A DNA stretch of 64,000 nt, taken from the NCBI RefSeq assembly GCF_001550095.1, contig NZ_LRUC01000051.1, positions 60,857 to 124,856 of the forward strand. Direction: 5' to 3'. Position 1 is the stretch's first letter. Every line of letters begins with the position of its first letter. A program made the translations under genes and the position numbers. Source of the DNA: Celeribacter ethanolicus (GTDB lineage Bacteria; Pseudomonadota; Alphaproteobacteria; Rhodobacterales; Rhodobacteraceae). Below, one piece after another: positions 1 through 9,860 of this stretch. The notes beneath the pieces were generated by a model. It searched no databases, was not told the origin of the DNA, and saw only the letters and a program-made list of their open reading frames with translations.

Positions 1-29
1 TCTGAGTATTTTCCGCACAAAGGAAACGG

Positions 30-62
30 AAAGGGCGCCGCAATCGGGCGCCCTTTGTTTTT
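30..62 (+). terminator. Rho-independent terminator of an upstream gene
   Basis: A perfect 10-bp stem (30-39 pairing with 47-56, loop of 7) is followed by a T-rich run reading on the plus strand. It most likely ends a plus-strand gene lying left of the window. The motif TGAGTATTT at 3-11 sits just upstream and recurs near several gene ends in this window. Confidence 0.75.
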
Positions 63-130
63 GGGAAGGGCCGCTTTATAGCACACGGACCCCATGTCGC
101 CCCAAAGGGGCGACGGGTATCTCGTAAGCG

Positions 131-1147
131 TCAGCGCACGAAGCCCATGATCTCGAAGGTTTTGTCGAGGATCGGATCGGCGATCTCTTTCGCCTTTTCC
201 GCGCCCTTGGCGAGGATGCGGTCGATCTCGGCGGGGTCGTTCATCAGGCGGGCCATCTCGGTCGAGATCGGCGCGAGTTTCTCGACGGCCAGTTCGGCGA
301 GTGCCGGTTTGAACGCGCCCCAGCCCTGACCGCCATAGACCGCGAGAACCTCTTCGCCGGTCATATTGGCGAGACCCGCGTAGATGTTGACGAGATTGCG
401 CGCCTCGGGGCGGTCCGCCAGACCTTCCATCTCCTCGGGCAGTGGCTCGGGATCGGTTTTGGCCTTTTTGAACTTCTTGGCGATGGTGTCCGCGTCATCG
501 GTCATGTTGACGCGTTCCATGTCGCTTTCGCCGGATTTGGACATTTTCTTGGTGCCGTCGCGCAGGTTCATCACCCGCATCGCCGGGCCTTCGATCACCG
601 GTTTGCATTCCGGGAAGAAATCGACCTTGTAGTCGTGGTTGAATTTATTGGCGATGTCGCGTGTCAGCTCGACGTGCTGTTTCTGGTCCTCGCCCACAGG
701 CACATGGGTCGCGTGGTAAACCAGAATGTCGGCGGCCATCAAAGAGGGGTAGGCGTAGAGACCCAAGGAGACGTTTTCGGCATTCTTGCCCGCCTTGTCC
801 TTGAACTGCGTCATGCGGTTCATCCAGCCGACGCGCGCGACACAGTTGAACAACCATGCGAGTTCGGCATGGGCCGGGACGCGGCACTGGTTGGTCAGGA
901 TCGAGCTGTCGGGATCAATGCCCGCAGCAAGGTACCCGGCGGCGACTTCGCGGGTGGCGTGACGCAGATCCTCGGGGTCTTGCCAGACGGTGATCGCGTG
1001 CATATCCATCACGCAATAGATGGTTTCGAACTCACCGCCCTGCATATCCACGAAGCGTTTGATCGCGCCGAGATAGTTGCCGAGGGTGAGCCCGCCCGAA
1101 GGCTTGATCCCCGAGAAGACGCGGGGGGTGAAGGCAGGCTTGTCCAT
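131..1147 (-). CDS. trpS: Tryptophanyl-tRNA synthetase
   Basis: This class I aminoacyl-tRNA synthetase charges tRNA-Trp with tryptophan in the cytoplasm. The 338-residue product has the usual bacterial TrpS length. It shows the HIGH-equivalent TLGN at residues 21-24 within an N-terminal [18 protein letters not shown] block, and the second signature KMSKS at 201-205. The ATG at 1147 was chosen because a GGAG lies 6 bases upstream and family proteins begin close to the FSG motif; a longer reading from 1210 would add an uncharacteristic leader. It is transcribed divergently from the rhomboid-like gene. An 8-bp hairpin (96-103/107-114) lies just past its stop but has no clear U-tract. Confidence 0.96.
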   Translation of the reverse strand: MDKPAFTPRVFSGIKPSGGLTLGNYLGAIKRFVDMQGGEFETIYCVMDMHAITVWQDPEDLRHATREVAAGYLAAGIDPDSSILTNQCRVPAHAELAWLFNCVARVGWMNRMTQFKDKAGKNAENVSLGLYAYPSLMAADILVYHATHVPVGEDQKQHVELTRDIANKFNHDYKVDFFPECKPVIEGPAMRVMNLRDGTKKMSKSGESDMERVNMTDDADTIAKKFKKAKTDPEPLPEEMEGLADRPEARNLVNIYAGLANMTGEEVLAVYGGQGWGAFKPALAELAVEKLAPISTEMARLMNDPAEIDRILAKGAEKAKEIADPILDKTFEIMGFVR

Positions 1148-1225
1148 CTGGAACTCCGTCACTGGATTAATAGGTGATCGTGGCTTACCTATGTGGGACG
1201 AGAGCGTCAAGGAAAGGCCCGTTCA

Positions 1226-1924
1226 ATGTCCGATGATCCCGAGTATTCCCGCCCGGAAGTGCCGTTTAACGCGCTGCCGCCGATGGTGATCGCCATTGCG
1301 CTGGTGCTGGGCGGGATCGAGCTGGCGTTTCAGGCCGGGGCGTTCGGGCTGATCGGCGGGCCGGATGCGATCGGCTGGCGGATTGCCGCCATCGAGGATT
1401 ACGGCTTCTTCGATGCGATCTTCGAGGCGATGCGGGCGCAGGGCACATGGCCGTTCGAGCATGTCATGCGGTTTTTCACCTATGCCTTCGTGCATTATTC
1501 CATGCTGCATGCGCTGATGGTCATCGTGTTCATTCTGGCGCTGGGCAAGATGGTCGGCGAGACCTTTGGCAATTTTGCCGTGCTCCTGATCTTCGTGGTG
1601 TCGACGCTTGCGGGATCGTTGGCCTATGGGCTGGTCCTCACCACGAATGTGCAACTCGTGGGCGCCTATCCGGCGGCTTACGGCTTTATCGGTGCCTATA
1701 CTTTCATCCTGTGGCTGGGGCTGGGCCGAATGCAGCAGAACCAGATGCGGGCCTTCACGCTGATCGGTTTGCTGATGGCGCTGCAACTGGTCTATGGGCT
1801 GCTGGGCTGGGGCTCCGGCGATTGGGTGGCCCGTCTCGCCGGGTTTGTCATGGGGTTCGTAACGGCGGCGCTGATGGTGCCGGGGGCGTTTGGGCGGATC
1901 ATGACGCGGCTGCGCCAGCGCTGA
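1226..1924 (+). CDS. Rhomboid-family membrane protein, probably catalytically inactive
   Basis: A 232-residue polytopic membrane protein with about six hydrophobic helices and the overall layout of rhomboid proteases. The three places where rhomboids carry catalytic or oxyanion residues all look altered. In the second-helix block HYSMLHALMVIV (about residue 88) the expected Asn is absent. The GxSG site reads GAYPAAYG (about residue 145), with no Ser. The last-helix His position reads VARLAGF. It is therefore better described as a pseudoprotease, perhaps binding membrane substrates without cutting them. The ATG at 1226 (MSDDPEY) was preferred over an upstream in-frame start because a purine-rich AAGGAAAGG precedes it. 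The stop is 3 bases from the convergent murJ stop. The fold assignment is fairly secure; the role is unknown. Confidence 0.75.
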   Translation: MSDDPEYSRPEVPFNALPPMVIAIALVLGGIELAFQAGAFGLIGGPDAIGWRIAAIEDYGFFDAIFEAMRAQGTWPFEHVMRFFTYAFVHYSMLHALMVIVFILALGKMVGETFGNFAVLLIFVVSTLAGSLAYGLVLTTNVQLVGAYPAAYGFIGAYTFILWLGLGRMQQNQMRAFTLIGLLMALQLVYGLLGWGSGDWVARLAGFVMGFVTAALMVPGAFGRIMTRLRQR

Positions 1925-1927
1925 ACG

Positions 1928-3469
1928 TCAGCCGCCGCGTTTGACGGAGCCTTTCAACTCGGCAAACCGCGTCGCGCCAATGACATGAGCAATGCCGAAA
2001 TAGCCGACGATCCCGATCGCGACGAGCAAAAGCGTGCCTAAGCCGCGCGACAGCTCGAACACGGGTGAAAGCCCGATCTCACTGCCCCAAAGCAGGGCCC
2101 CCATCAGCAGGGATGCGATCAGGATACGCGGCGCGCGGCGGATCAGCCGGGCGTCGGCATGGACTTCATCGCCCATACTCTTCTTGCCGAACCACAAGAG
2201 CGCGACCATGCCCCAGGCGGCCAGCGTCGTGGCAACGGCGGCGGCGAGGTAGCCGATGACGAAGGACAGGCCGATGGCCACCACCGCGTTGATCACCATG
2301 GCGTAAAGCGCGAAACGGAACGGCGTCTTCGTGTCCTCGCGGGCGAAATACAACGGTTGCAGCACCTTTTGCATGACGAAGGCCGGGAGACCGAGGCCGT
2401 AGATCATCACCGCGAGCGCGGTCTTATGGGCATCCTCTGGGGTGAAGGCGCCGCGCTGGAACAGGAAAGAAATCAGCGGTTCCGGGATGACGATCAGCGC
2501 GACGGCGGCGGGCACCGTGAGCAGGAGCGCAAATTCGAAAGCCCGGTTATAGGCATGGCGCGCGCCTGCGTGATCCCCGGCCTGAAGGCGGCGGGAGAGA
2601 TCGGGCAGGAGCACGATGCCGATGGCGATGGCCACGACGCCGAGAGGCAATTGATAGAGCCGGTCGGCGAGGTTGAGATACTGAAGCGCACCGTCCTGCG
2701 AGAAGGACGCGACCTGACGCCCGATCAGGAGGTTGATCTGAACGACGCCGCCCGCAAGTGCTGCGGGGCCCGCGAGGATCAGAAGCCGTTTCAGTTCCGG
2801 CGTCATGCGCGGCAGGCGCGGGCGCAGATTGAAGCCGATCTTGGCAGCCGCAGACCAGACCACGGCAAGCTGAGCGGCCCCCGCGACCGGTACGGCCCAG
2901 ATCAGCGCGCGATCCACCGGCAGGCCGAATTTTGCGGCACCGACCATGGCGACCGAGAGCACGACATTGAGCAATACCGGGGCTGCTGCTGCGGCGGCGA
3001 AGCGCCCGGTGGCGTTCAGCATGCCGGAAAACAGCGCGCCCATGGAGATGAACAGCACATAGGGGAAGGCGATGCGACCGAAATCGACCGCCATGTCGAA
3101 CCGCCCGTCGCCGATGAACCCGGCGGCCATGGCCGTCACCAGAGCGGGCATGAACAGCGTCGCCAGGAGCGTGAGCACGATCAACGCCGTGGTCAGGACC
3201 GAAAGTGTGTTCTCGGCAAAGGCTTTGGCATCCTCTTCGGCCTCAACCTTCTTGGCAAAGAGCGGCACAAAGGCGACGTTCAGCGTGCCTTCGGCGAAGA
3301 AGCGGCGGAACATATTCGGGAGCGAGAAGGCCACGACAAAAGCCTCCGCAGCGGGGCCCGCGCCGAGATAGGCGGCGATCAGGGCGTCGCGCACAAAACC
3401 CAGGACGCGGCTGAGCAGGGTCCAGCCGCCAACGGTGACAAAGCCCCGGACGAGGCGGATCGGTTTCAT
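1928..3469 (-). CDS. murJ: Lipid II flippase MurJ (MviN)
   Basis: A 513-residue, highly hydrophobic protein of the MOP/MATE exporter superfamily that flips the peptidoglycan precursor lipid II across the inner membrane. The N-terminal block (LSRVLGFVRDALIAAYLG, then AFVVAFSLPNMFRRFFAEG) is the MviN/MurJ signature, and about 14 membrane helices can be traced. The start codon overlaps the end of glnD by 4 bases, so the two are probably translationally coupled. Murein precursor export and nitrogen signalling genes are often adjacent in alphaproteobacteria. Confidence 0.95.
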   Translation of the reverse strand: MKPIRLVRGFVTVGGWTLLSRVLGFVRDALIAAYLGAGPAAEAFVVAFSLPNMFRRFFAEGTLNVAFVPLFAKKVEAEEDAKAFAENTLSVLTTALIVLTLLATLFMPALVTAMAAGFIGDGRFDMAVDFGRIAFPYVLFISMGALFSGMLNATGRFAAAAAAPVLLNVVLSVAMVGAAKFGLPVDRALIWAVPVAGAAQLAVVWSAAAKIGFNLRPRLPRMTPELKRLLILAGPAALAGGVVQINLLIGRQVASFSQDGALQYLNLADRLYQLPLGVVAIAIGIVLLPDLSRRLQAGDHAGARHAYNRAFEFALLLTVPAAVALIVIPEPLISFLFQRGAFTPEDAHKTALAVMIYGLGLPAFVMQKVLQPLYFAREDTKTPFRFALYAMVINAVVAIGLSFVIGYLAAAVATTLAAWGMVALLWFGKKSMGDEVHADARLIRRAPRILIASLLMGALLWGSEIGLSPVFELSRGLGTLLLVAIGIVGYFGIAHVIGATRFAELKGSVKRGG

Positions 3470-6288
3470 TCGGAATGGGCCCGTTTCGCGCCGGTCACGA
3501 TGGCCTCGCGCAGTTTCTTCTCAAGCGATTTGCGCTTGGATTCGGCATGGAGTTTCATCCCGAACATATCCTTCACATAGAACACATCGACCACCTGCGC
3601 GCCGTAGGTGGCGATCTGGGCGGTGACGATGGAAATGTTGTTTTCGGCCAGAACCCGCGTCAGATCGTACAACAGCCCGGGGCGGTCGCGGGTGTCGACC
3701 TCGATGATGGTGAAGATCTCCGATCCTTCGTTGTCGAAGGAAATCGAGGTCGGCACGTCGAATTTGCTCTCGCGTTTCTTGATCTTGTCGCGGGATTTGA
3801 GCGCATCCTTGGCCAGAACCTCGCCGCGCAGCGTCTTGTCGATCATCTGACGCAACCGTGGCAGCCGGGCGGTCTCGAACGGGTTGCCGTCCTTGTCCTG
3901 GATCCAGAACACAGCCGTGGCGTAGCCGTCCTTCGAGGTATAGGTGCGGGCATCGACGACATTGGCGCCGACCAGGGCAAGAGCGCCCGCGAGACGCGAG
4001 AAAATCCCGTGGTGATCGGCCAGTGCGAAACAGGCGCGGGTGGCGTCGCGATCTTCGTCCTGATGCAGGTCGATGCGAATCTCGTCGGGCTGAATGTCGC
4101 GCAGAAGCCGGGCGAAAATCTCGTGCGCAGCAAAGGGCAGGCCCTGCCAATAGGTGCTGTAATGGCGCTGCAACTCGGTGCGTTTGTCGGTGGCACTCCA
4201 GTCGGTTAGCCGTGCGCGCAACTCTTTCTTGGCCTCGCCTTCGCGGGCGTCGCGGTTGATCTCCTCGAGCCCGTGTTCGAGGGCATAGGCGGTCTGCGTG
4301 TGCAGGTTGCGGATCAGCGTGGCTTTCCAGTTGTTCCAGACGCCGGGGCCAACGCCGCGAATGTCGCAGACGGTCAGCACGGTCAAAAGGTCGAGCCGTT
4401 CGCGCGTTTTCACCGCCTTGGCGAAATCGCGCACGGTCCGGGGATCGGCGATGTCGCGTTTCTGGGCGATGTCGGACATCAGAAGGTGATAGCGGACCAG
4501 CCATTCGACGGTTTCGCATTCGGCGGGCTTCAATCCCAGACGCGGCGCGACCTTGCGCGCGATCTGGGCGCCGATCACGGAATGATCCTCGTTGCGGCCT
4601 TTGCCGATGTCATGCAGCAGCATGGCGATGTAAAGTACCCGGCGGTTGATCCCGGATTTCAGAATGCGAGTGGAAACCGGCAGGGCGTCTTCCAGCTCGC
4701 CGCGTTCGATCTCCGCGAGGTTGGAGATGACCTGAATGGTGTGCTCGTCCACTGTGTAGCTGTGATACATGTTGAACTGCATCATCGCGACGATGTGCTG
4801 GAACTCCGGGACGAAGGCCCCGAGGACGCCCAGCTCGTTCATCCGGCGCAGCGAGCGCTCCGGGTTGCCGTGTTTCAGCAAGAGGTCGATGAAAATCCGC
4901 TGCGCCTCGGGATCGGTGCGCATGTCGTTGTCGATCATGCCGAGATTTGCCGAGATCAGCCGCATCACGTCCGGGTGCAAAAGGTAGCCGGTGCGCAGGG
5001 CCTCCTCGAAGATCCGCAGAAGGTTGAGCTTGTCTGACAGAAATGCCTGACGGTTGGGGACATTGAGCCGGTTGTGCACCAGCTCGTATTGATCGCCGAT
5101 CTTGCGGCGGCGTTTGAACAGACGTTGCAGCGCCGGTTCCTGTTTGACGTGCTGCGCCTCAAGCGAGGTCAGGAAAATCCGGGTCAATTCGCCCACACGG
5201 GTGGCGTGGCGGAAGTAATCCTGCATGAAATGTTCGACGGCGGGGCGACCCGAATGGTCGATATAGCCCAGCCGGTCGGCGACCTCGACCTGCATGTCGA
5301 AGGTGAGCTGATCCATCGGACGTCCGGCGATCAGGTGCAGCGCATTGCGCGCCGCGTGCAGGAAGGTCTCCGCCTCCTCAAACTGGCGATATTCCTCCGG
5401 GGTGAAGACGCCGGCCTTCACCAGATCGGCGGCATTGCGCACACCATGGACGTATTTCGCGATCCAGAACAGCGTGTGCAGGTCCCGAAGCCCGCCCTTG
5501 CCTTCCTTGATGTTTGGCTCCACCACATAGCGCTGACCACCCTGTTTGCGGTGCCGCGAGGCGCGTTCCTCAAGCTTGGCTTCGATAAACTCACGGGCGG
5601 TATTGCGGAACAGCTCGTCGCGCAATTGCTGATGCAACTGGGTCGCGAGCTTGCGGTTGCCCGCCAGGAAGCGCAGTTCCAGCATGGCGGTGCGGATGGT
5701 GAAATCCTCGCGCCCGAGCCGGATGCAGTCGCGGATCGTGCGGGTGGAATGGCCGACCTTGAGATGCAGGTCCCAGAACATGTAGAGCATGCTCTCCACC
5801 ACGCTTTCGATCCAGCCAGTGATCTTGTGCGGCGCGAGGAACAGAAGGTCGACGTCGGAATAGGGTGACATCTCTCCGCGCCCGTAACCGCCTACGGCAA
5901 GAACCGCGATGCGTTCGCCCTCCGACGGGTTCGGGTTCGGGTGCAGCCGGGTCATCGCGGTGAACAGCACCGAGGTCACGAGGCAGTCGGTGAGCCAGGC
6001 ATAGGCGCGCAGCGCGGGGCGGGCGTTGCGCGGGGCCTCGGTCATGGCGCTGGCGATGGCGGTGCGACCGCGCGCCTGTGCTGCATCGAGAACCTTGACA
6101 GTGGCCTTGCGCAGGGCGGCGGCGTCGGAGGCCTCCTGCCAGCATGCTTCAAGCGCTGCGGCGACCTCGGCCACGTTGAAAATCGCCTCTTCGGCACAGA
6201 TCAGCGTGCCCGGTGGGGTCGGAAGGAAACTGGCGAGTGCCGGGGTCTCAGAACCCGGCGCCACCGAAGGCTCTTGGTGCAGGGTCAA
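3466..6288 (-). CDS. glnD: [Protein-PII] uridylyltransferase / uridylyl-removing enzyme
   Basis: This bifunctional nitrogen sensor adds UMP to PII proteins when glutamine is low and removes it when glutamine is high. The 940-residue protein has the expected order of domains. A nucleotidyltransferase domain carries GGYGRGEM followed by SDVDLLF (about residues 130-146). An HD phosphohydrolase domain carries LLHDIGKGRNEDH (about 556). Two C-terminal ACT domains bind glutamine. The start appears to be a TTG at 6288 with an AGGT-type ribosome-binding site. That makes the gene overlap the end of the lpoA-like gene by 41 bases, and it overlaps murJ by 4, consistent with one operon. Confidence 0.95.
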   Translation of the reverse strand: MTLHQEPSVAPGSETPALASFLPTPPGTLICAEEAIFNVAEVAAALEACWQEASDAAALRKATVKVLDAAQARGRTAIASAMTEAPRNARPALRAYAWLTDCLVTSVLFTAMTRLHPNPNPSEGERIAVLAVGGYGRGEMSPYSDVDLLFLAPHKITGWIESVVESMLYMFWDLHLKVGHSTRTIRDCIRLGREDFTIRTAMLELRFLAGNRKLATQLHQQLRDELFRNTAREFIEAKLEERASRHRKQGGQRYVVEPNIKEGKGGLRDLHTLFWIAKYVHGVRNAADLVKAGVFTPEEYRQFEEAETFLHAARNALHLIAGRPMDQLTFDMQVEVADRLGYIDHSGRPAVEHFMQDYFRHATRVGELTRIFLTSLEAQHVKQEPALQRLFKRRRKIGDQYELVHNRLNVPNRQAFLSDKLNLLRIFEEALRTGYLLHPDVMRLISANLGMIDNDMRTDPEAQRIFIDLLLKHGNPERSLRRMNELGVLGAFVPEFQHIVAMMQFNMYHSYTVDEHTIQVISNLAEIERGELEDALPVSTRILKSGINRRVLYIAMLLHDIGKGRNEDHSVIGAQIARKVAPRLGLKPAECETVEWLVRYHLLMSDIAQKRDIADPRTVRDFAKAVKTRERLDLLTVLTVCDIRGVGPGVWNNWKATLIRNLHTQTAYALEHGLEEINRDAREGEAKKELRARLTDWSATDKRTELQRHYSTYWQGLPFAAHEIFARLLRDIQPDEIRIDLHQDEDRDATRACFALADHHGIFSRLAGALALVGANVVDARTYTSKDGYATAVFWIQDKDGNPFETARLPRLRQMIDKTLRGEVLAKDALKSRDKIKKRESKFDVPTSISFDNEGSEIFTIIEVDTRDRPGLLYDLTRVLAENNISIVTAQIATYGAQVVDVFYVKDMFGMKLHAESKRKSLEKKLREAIVTGAKRAHSE

Positions 6289-7426
6289 TCTCGATTACCT
6301 GATTGTTTTGAATGGTCGCGATGGAGAGACCGCGTTCGTTGGTGCCGTTGGTGCGCAGGCGGAAGATGCCGTTGACGCCGACGAAGCCGGAGTTGCGGGT
6401 CAGCCCTTGAACGGTGAGCGCGTTCTGGTCGCCGGATTTCACCAGCGCCCCGATGGCGGCGATGCCGTCATAGGCGAGACCGGCCAGCGCATGCGGTGCC
6501 TGACCGTAGGTGGCGCTGTAATGGCCGGAGAAATTCGCGGTGAGTTGCTGGTCGGGAATGGCGAACCAGCTGTCTTGCAGTCCCGGCAGACTCAGCGCCG
6601 AGGCCGGCACGTTCCAGCGTTGCAGGCCGATATATTGCGGGTTGGGCGATTTGATGCCGTTTTCCGGCAGCATCTGCGCCAGAAGCGGCATGGCACCGTC
6701 ATTGCCGGAGGTGAAGAAGATGGCATCGGCCCCCGAGCTGCGGGCCTTGGAGGCGATCGGCTGGATCGCCTGTACGACGCCCTGCTGGCTCATCTCGAAG
6801 CTTTGCTCTGCGGCGAGGGTCGCTCCCCGGCGCGAGATCGCGGATTTGATCGCGCTCGCGCCGGCGTTTTCCGCGGCGCTGTTGCCATTCACAACCATGA
6901 TGCGGCTTTTGCCATTGGTGCGGGCATAGGACACCAGACGGTTGGCGGTGTTCTCGAAGGTCGGGCCGAGGATGAAGACGTTGCCGCCCGCGATTTCGGG
7001 GTTGTTCGAGAAGGACAGGACGTTGATCCCGGCATTGGCGGCGGTGAGGCCCGCGAGTTTGGCGGAGCCGCCATAGACCGGGCCGAGGATGATCTTCGCA
7101 CCATCGGCGACCGCCTGGGAGGTGGCGGCGGCGGCACGTTCGGCCTGGCCGCCCGTGGGGTAGACCCGCAGGTCGATGGTTACACCGTCGAGATCGGCCA
7201 TGGCGAGGCGCGCGGCGTTTTCAAGCGAGGTGGCCAGCGCGATATCCCCGGCGCTCGATGATTCGTAGGGCACGAGAAGGGCGACAGGCACCGGTTTCGT
7301 CGTGTTGATCGTCGGACCGCCCCCGACCGGGAAAGCCCCCGGATCACAGGCGGCTAGGCCCAGAAGGGACAGACCGAGCGCGAATTTGGCGAGCGACTTG
7401 CGGGCGGCGCGCAGAACGGCGAACAT
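6248..7426 (-). CDS. Penicillin-binding protein activator, LpoA/YraM-like lipoprotein
   Basis: A 392-residue lipoprotein with a type II signal peptide whose lipobox LGLAAC places the modified cysteine at about residue 27. The rest has the periplasmic-binding-protein (type I) fold of the LpoA/YraM C-terminal domain, with the start LVPYESS, the block ILGPVYGGSAKL and the later GLQRWN. In Enterobacteria, LpoA activates PBP1A from the outer membrane. The alphaproteobacterial relatives lack the long N-terminal TPR part, as here. The neighbourhood supports the call: the gene is divergent from rsmI-yraN, matching the yraL-yraM-yraN arrangement of E. coli. The ATG at 7426 has GAGG 8 bases upstream. 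A direct role in penicillin-binding protein activation is inferred. Confidence 0.8.
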   Translation of the reverse strand: MFAVLRAARKSLAKFALGLSLLGLAACDPGAFPVGGGPTINTTKPVPVALLVPYESSSAGDIALATSLENAARLAMADLDGVTIDLRVYPTGGQAERAAAATSQAVADGAKIILGPVYGGSAKLAGLTAANAGINVLSFSNNPEIAGGNVFILGPTFENTANRLVSYARTNGKSRIMVVNGNSAAENAGASAIKSAISRRGATLAAEQSFEMSQQGVVQAIQPIASKARSSGADAIFFTSGNDGAMPLLAQMLPENGIKSPNPQYIGLQRWNVPASALSLPGLQDSWFAIPDQQLTANFSGHYSATYGQAPHALAGLAYDGIAAIGALVKSGDQNALTVQGLTRNSGFVGVNGIFRLRTNGTNERGLSIATIQNNQVIEIDPAPRAFGGAGF

Positions 7427-7496
7427 GGGGGAAACCTCACTCCTGACGGCAAACAAGAACGCGACACCGAGGGCCACGCGATTTAGTGGCCAGACT

Positions 7497-8402
7497 ATGC
7501 GACACGTTCCCAAGAGTAAACGCCGCAAAAGACCCGAGAGACCATTGATTTATCACGCCAAGCAGCTTCCCGCCGGCCTTTATTTCCTTGCCACCCCGAT
7601 CGGCAATGCGCGCGACATCACGCTGAGGGCGCTCGATCTTCTGGCTTCCGCCGATGTTCTGGCCGCCGAGGACACGCGCAGCCTGCGCAAATTGATGGAA
7701 ATTCACGGCGTGCCTTTGAATGGGCGTCATGTCATCGCCTATCACGATCACAATGGGGCGCAGGCGCGTCCGGGAATTATCGCGTTGATGGAACAGGGGA
7801 AATCCGTGGCCTATGCCTCGGAGGCGGGCACGCCCCTCGTGGCCGATCCGGGATTTGCACTCTGTCGCGAGGCGCTTGCGCGCGGCATTCCCGTCACCTC
7901 CGCGCCGGGCCCCTCGGCGATGATCGCGGCGCTGACCATCTCGGGCCTGCCCTCGGATCGGTTTCTCTTCGCGGGGTTTCCGCCCTCGTCGCAGGGCGCG
8001 CGGCTGAAATTCTTTGCTTCCTTTGCCGCCGTGCCCGCCACGCTCGGGTTTTACGAAAGCCCCAAACGCATTCATCGCACGCTGGGCGAGCTTTGCGATA
8101 CGCTCGGGGAAAACCGTCCGGCGGCGATGTGTCGGGAGCTGACCAAGAAATTCGAAGAGGTGCGCAAGGGCACGCTTCGCGAGCTGGAAGAAAGCCTGCG
8201 CGATGCGCCGGTGAAGGGCGAGATCGTGTTGCTGGTTGGGCGTGCGGAGGCCGAAGAGGTGTCGGAGGCCGATCTGGAAGCCGATCTGGCCGAGGCGTTG
8301 GGCCGCCTGTCGGTCAAGGATGCGGCGCATGAGGTGGCGGCCAAACACGGGCTGAAAAAGCGCGACGTGTATCAGATGGCGCTCGGGATGAGCGGGAAGT
8401 GA
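7497..8402 (+). CDS. rsmI: 16S rRNA (cytidine(1402)-2'-O)-methyltransferase
   Basis: RsmI methylates the ribose of C1402 in 16S rRNA using S-adenosylmethionine. The protein, about 301 residues, shows the tetrapyrrole-methylase fold signatures: LYFLATPIGNARDITLRA near the N-terminus, then AAEDTR, YASEAGTPLVADPG and SAPGPSA. The ATG at 7497 is the one that fits the family N-terminus. Its ribosome-binding site is weak, and a much longer reading upstream would overlap the divergent lpoA-like gene. It is followed after 6 bases by yraN, a conserved pairing. Confidence 0.95.
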   Translation: MRHVPKSKRRKRPERPLIYHAKQLPAGLYFLATPIGNARDITLRALDLLASADVLAAEDTRSLRKLMEIHGVPLNGRHVIAYHDHNGAQARPGIIALMEQGKSVAYASEAGTPLVADPGFALCREALARGIPVTSAPGPSAMIAALTISGLPSDRFLFAGFPPSSQGARLKFFASFAAVPATLGFYESPKRIHRTLGELCDTLGENRPAAMCRELTKKFEEVRKGTLRELEESLRDAPVKGEIVLLVGRAEAEEVSEADLEADLAEALGRLSVKDAAHEVAAKHGLKKRDVYQMALGMSGK

Positions 8403-8408
8403 GGCCGG

Positions 8409-8792
8409 ATGTCGGGAGAGGAAGCCGAAAATCCAAAACGTGCGCGAGGCGAGAAGGCCTATCATTTCGGCCTCTCGGCGGAGGAGATCGTCGCGCGCCA
8501 TTATGCCGAACGCAGCTATGAGGTTTTGGAGCGGCGCTGGCGGGGCGCAGGCGGGGAGATCGACCTGATCTTTCGGAACGGCGAAGAGATCGTGTTTGTC
8601 GAGGTGAAAGCCTCGAAAACCCATGAGGCCGCGAGTGCGGCACTCGGTGCGCGGCAACAGGCCCGGCTTTGCGCCAGCGCCGAGGATTACATCGGGCGTC
8701 TGCCGACAGGGCTTTTGACACCGATGCGGATTGATGTCGCCCTTGTGAACGGTGTGGGCGAGGTCGACATTCTCGAGAATGCGCTGATGTGA
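8409..8792 (+). CDS. yraN: UPF0102 family protein YraN (putative endonuclease fold)
   Basis: A 127-residue protein of the YraN/UPF0102 family. It shows the family's Holliday-resolvase-like nuclease core: a GxEAE-like start (LSAEEIVARHY), then GGEIDLIFRNGEEIVFVEVK, where E-x-D and E-x-K form the metal-binding site. Biological function is not established. The gene follows rsmI after 6 bases and precedes gshB, so it is probably co-transcribed with rsmI. Confidence 0.9.
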   Translation: MSGEEAENPKRARGEKAYHFGLSAEEIVARHYAERSYEVLERRWRGAGGEIDLIFRNGEEIVFVEVKASKTHEAASAALGARQQARLCASAEDYIGRLPTGLLTPMRIDVALVNGVGEVDILENALM

Positions 8793-8899
8793 GGTCGCAA
8801 AGGGTGCATGTGACCTTGCGCACAGGGGCGCACAGGACATTCTCATTGAATGCGAGACCGGGCTGGTCCATCTAAGAGGCAACCAGAGGAGATACGCCC

Positions 8900-9856
8900 T
8901 TGTCCAAGACCCCTGCGCCCCTGAAAGTGGCGATCCAGATGGACCCGATCGGTCCGATCAACATCAATGCCGACAGCACCTTCCGTATCATGGAAGAGGC
9001 GCAAAAGCGCGGGCATGAGCTGTTCTATTACACGCCGGATCATCTGGCGTTTCAGGAGGGCCGCGTCACCGCGCGCGGCTGGCCGGTCGAGGTGCGCCGC
9101 GTCGAGGGCGATCACTACAGCCTTGGTGAGATGACCGAGGTCGATCTGTCCGATTACGATGTGGTCTGGCTGCGCCAGGACCCGCCCTTCGATATGGGCT
9201 ATATCACCACCACGCATTTGCTGGAGATGATCACCCCCGGAACTCTGGTGGTGAACGATCCGTTCTGGGTGCGCAACTATCCCGAAAAGCTGCTAGTCCT
9301 GCGGTTTCCCGATCTGACGCCGCCGACCGCGATTGCCCGCGATCTCGAGACCATCCGTGCGTTCAAAGCGAAACATGGCGACATCATCCTCAAGCCGCTT
9401 TACGGCAATGGCGGTGCGGGCGTGTTCCGGCTCGATCCGAACGACCGCAACCTGTCTTCGCTGCATGAGCTGTTTACCGGCATGTCGCGTGAGCCGTTGA
9501 TCGTGCAGAAATTCCTGCCCGATGTGTCGAATGGCGACAAGCGCGTGATCCTGGTCGATGGCGAACCGGTGGGCGCGATCAACCGCGTGCCGCAGGCGGG
9601 TGAGACGCGGTCGAACATGCATGTCGGCGGGCGTCCGGAGAAAATCGGCCTGACGGAGCGCGATCTGGAGATTTGCACCAGGATCGGACCGCTTCTGAAA
9701 GAGAAAGGCCAGATTTTCGTCGGCATCGACGTGATCGGCGATTACCTGACAGAGATCAACGTGACCTCGCCGACGGGCATTCAGGAGCTGGAACGCTTCG
9801 ACGGCACGAACACGGCGGAGATCATCTGGCAGGCGATTGAAGCGAAGCGGAGCTGA
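8900..9856 (+). CDS. gshB: Glutathione synthetase
   Basis: GshB joins gamma-glutamylcysteine and glycine using ATP, the last step of glutathione synthesis. The 318-residue protein carries the family start [19 protein letters not shown], the ATP-grasp blocks [14 protein letters not shown] and [18 protein letters not shown], and the C-terminal [11 protein letters not shown]. The start appears to be TTG at 8900, with an AGGAG about 9 bases upstream and the family-typical N-terminus immediately after. The gene stands 107 bases after yraN, so it may have its own promoter. Confidence 0.95.
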   Translation: MSKTPAPLKVAIQMDPIGPININADSTFRIMEEAQKRGHELFYYTPDHLAFQEGRVTARGWPVEVRRVEGDHYSLGEMTEVDLSDYDVVWLRQDPPFDMGYITTTHLLEMITPGTLVVNDPFWVRNYPEKLLVLRFPDLTPPTAIARDLETIRAFKAKHGDIILKPLYGNGGAGVFRLDPNDRNLSSLHELFTGMSREPLIVQKFLPDVSNGDKRVILVDGEPVGAINRVPQAGETRSNMHVGGRPEKIGLTERDLEICTRIGPLLKEKGQIFVGIDVIGDYLTEINVTSPTGIQELERFDGTNTAEIIWQAIEAKRS

Positions 9857-9860
9857 GGGC

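Noticed and set aside
96..114. 8-bp hairpin just after trpS
   Set aside because: Perfect stem but no U-tract on the minus strand; too weak to call a terminator.
2159..3580. A 473-codon open frame on the plus strand opposite murJ
   Set aside because: It is rich in His, Arg, Gly, Glu and Gln as expected for an antisense shadow of a high-GC membrane-protein gene. It shows no family motif, and murJ on the other strand is certain.
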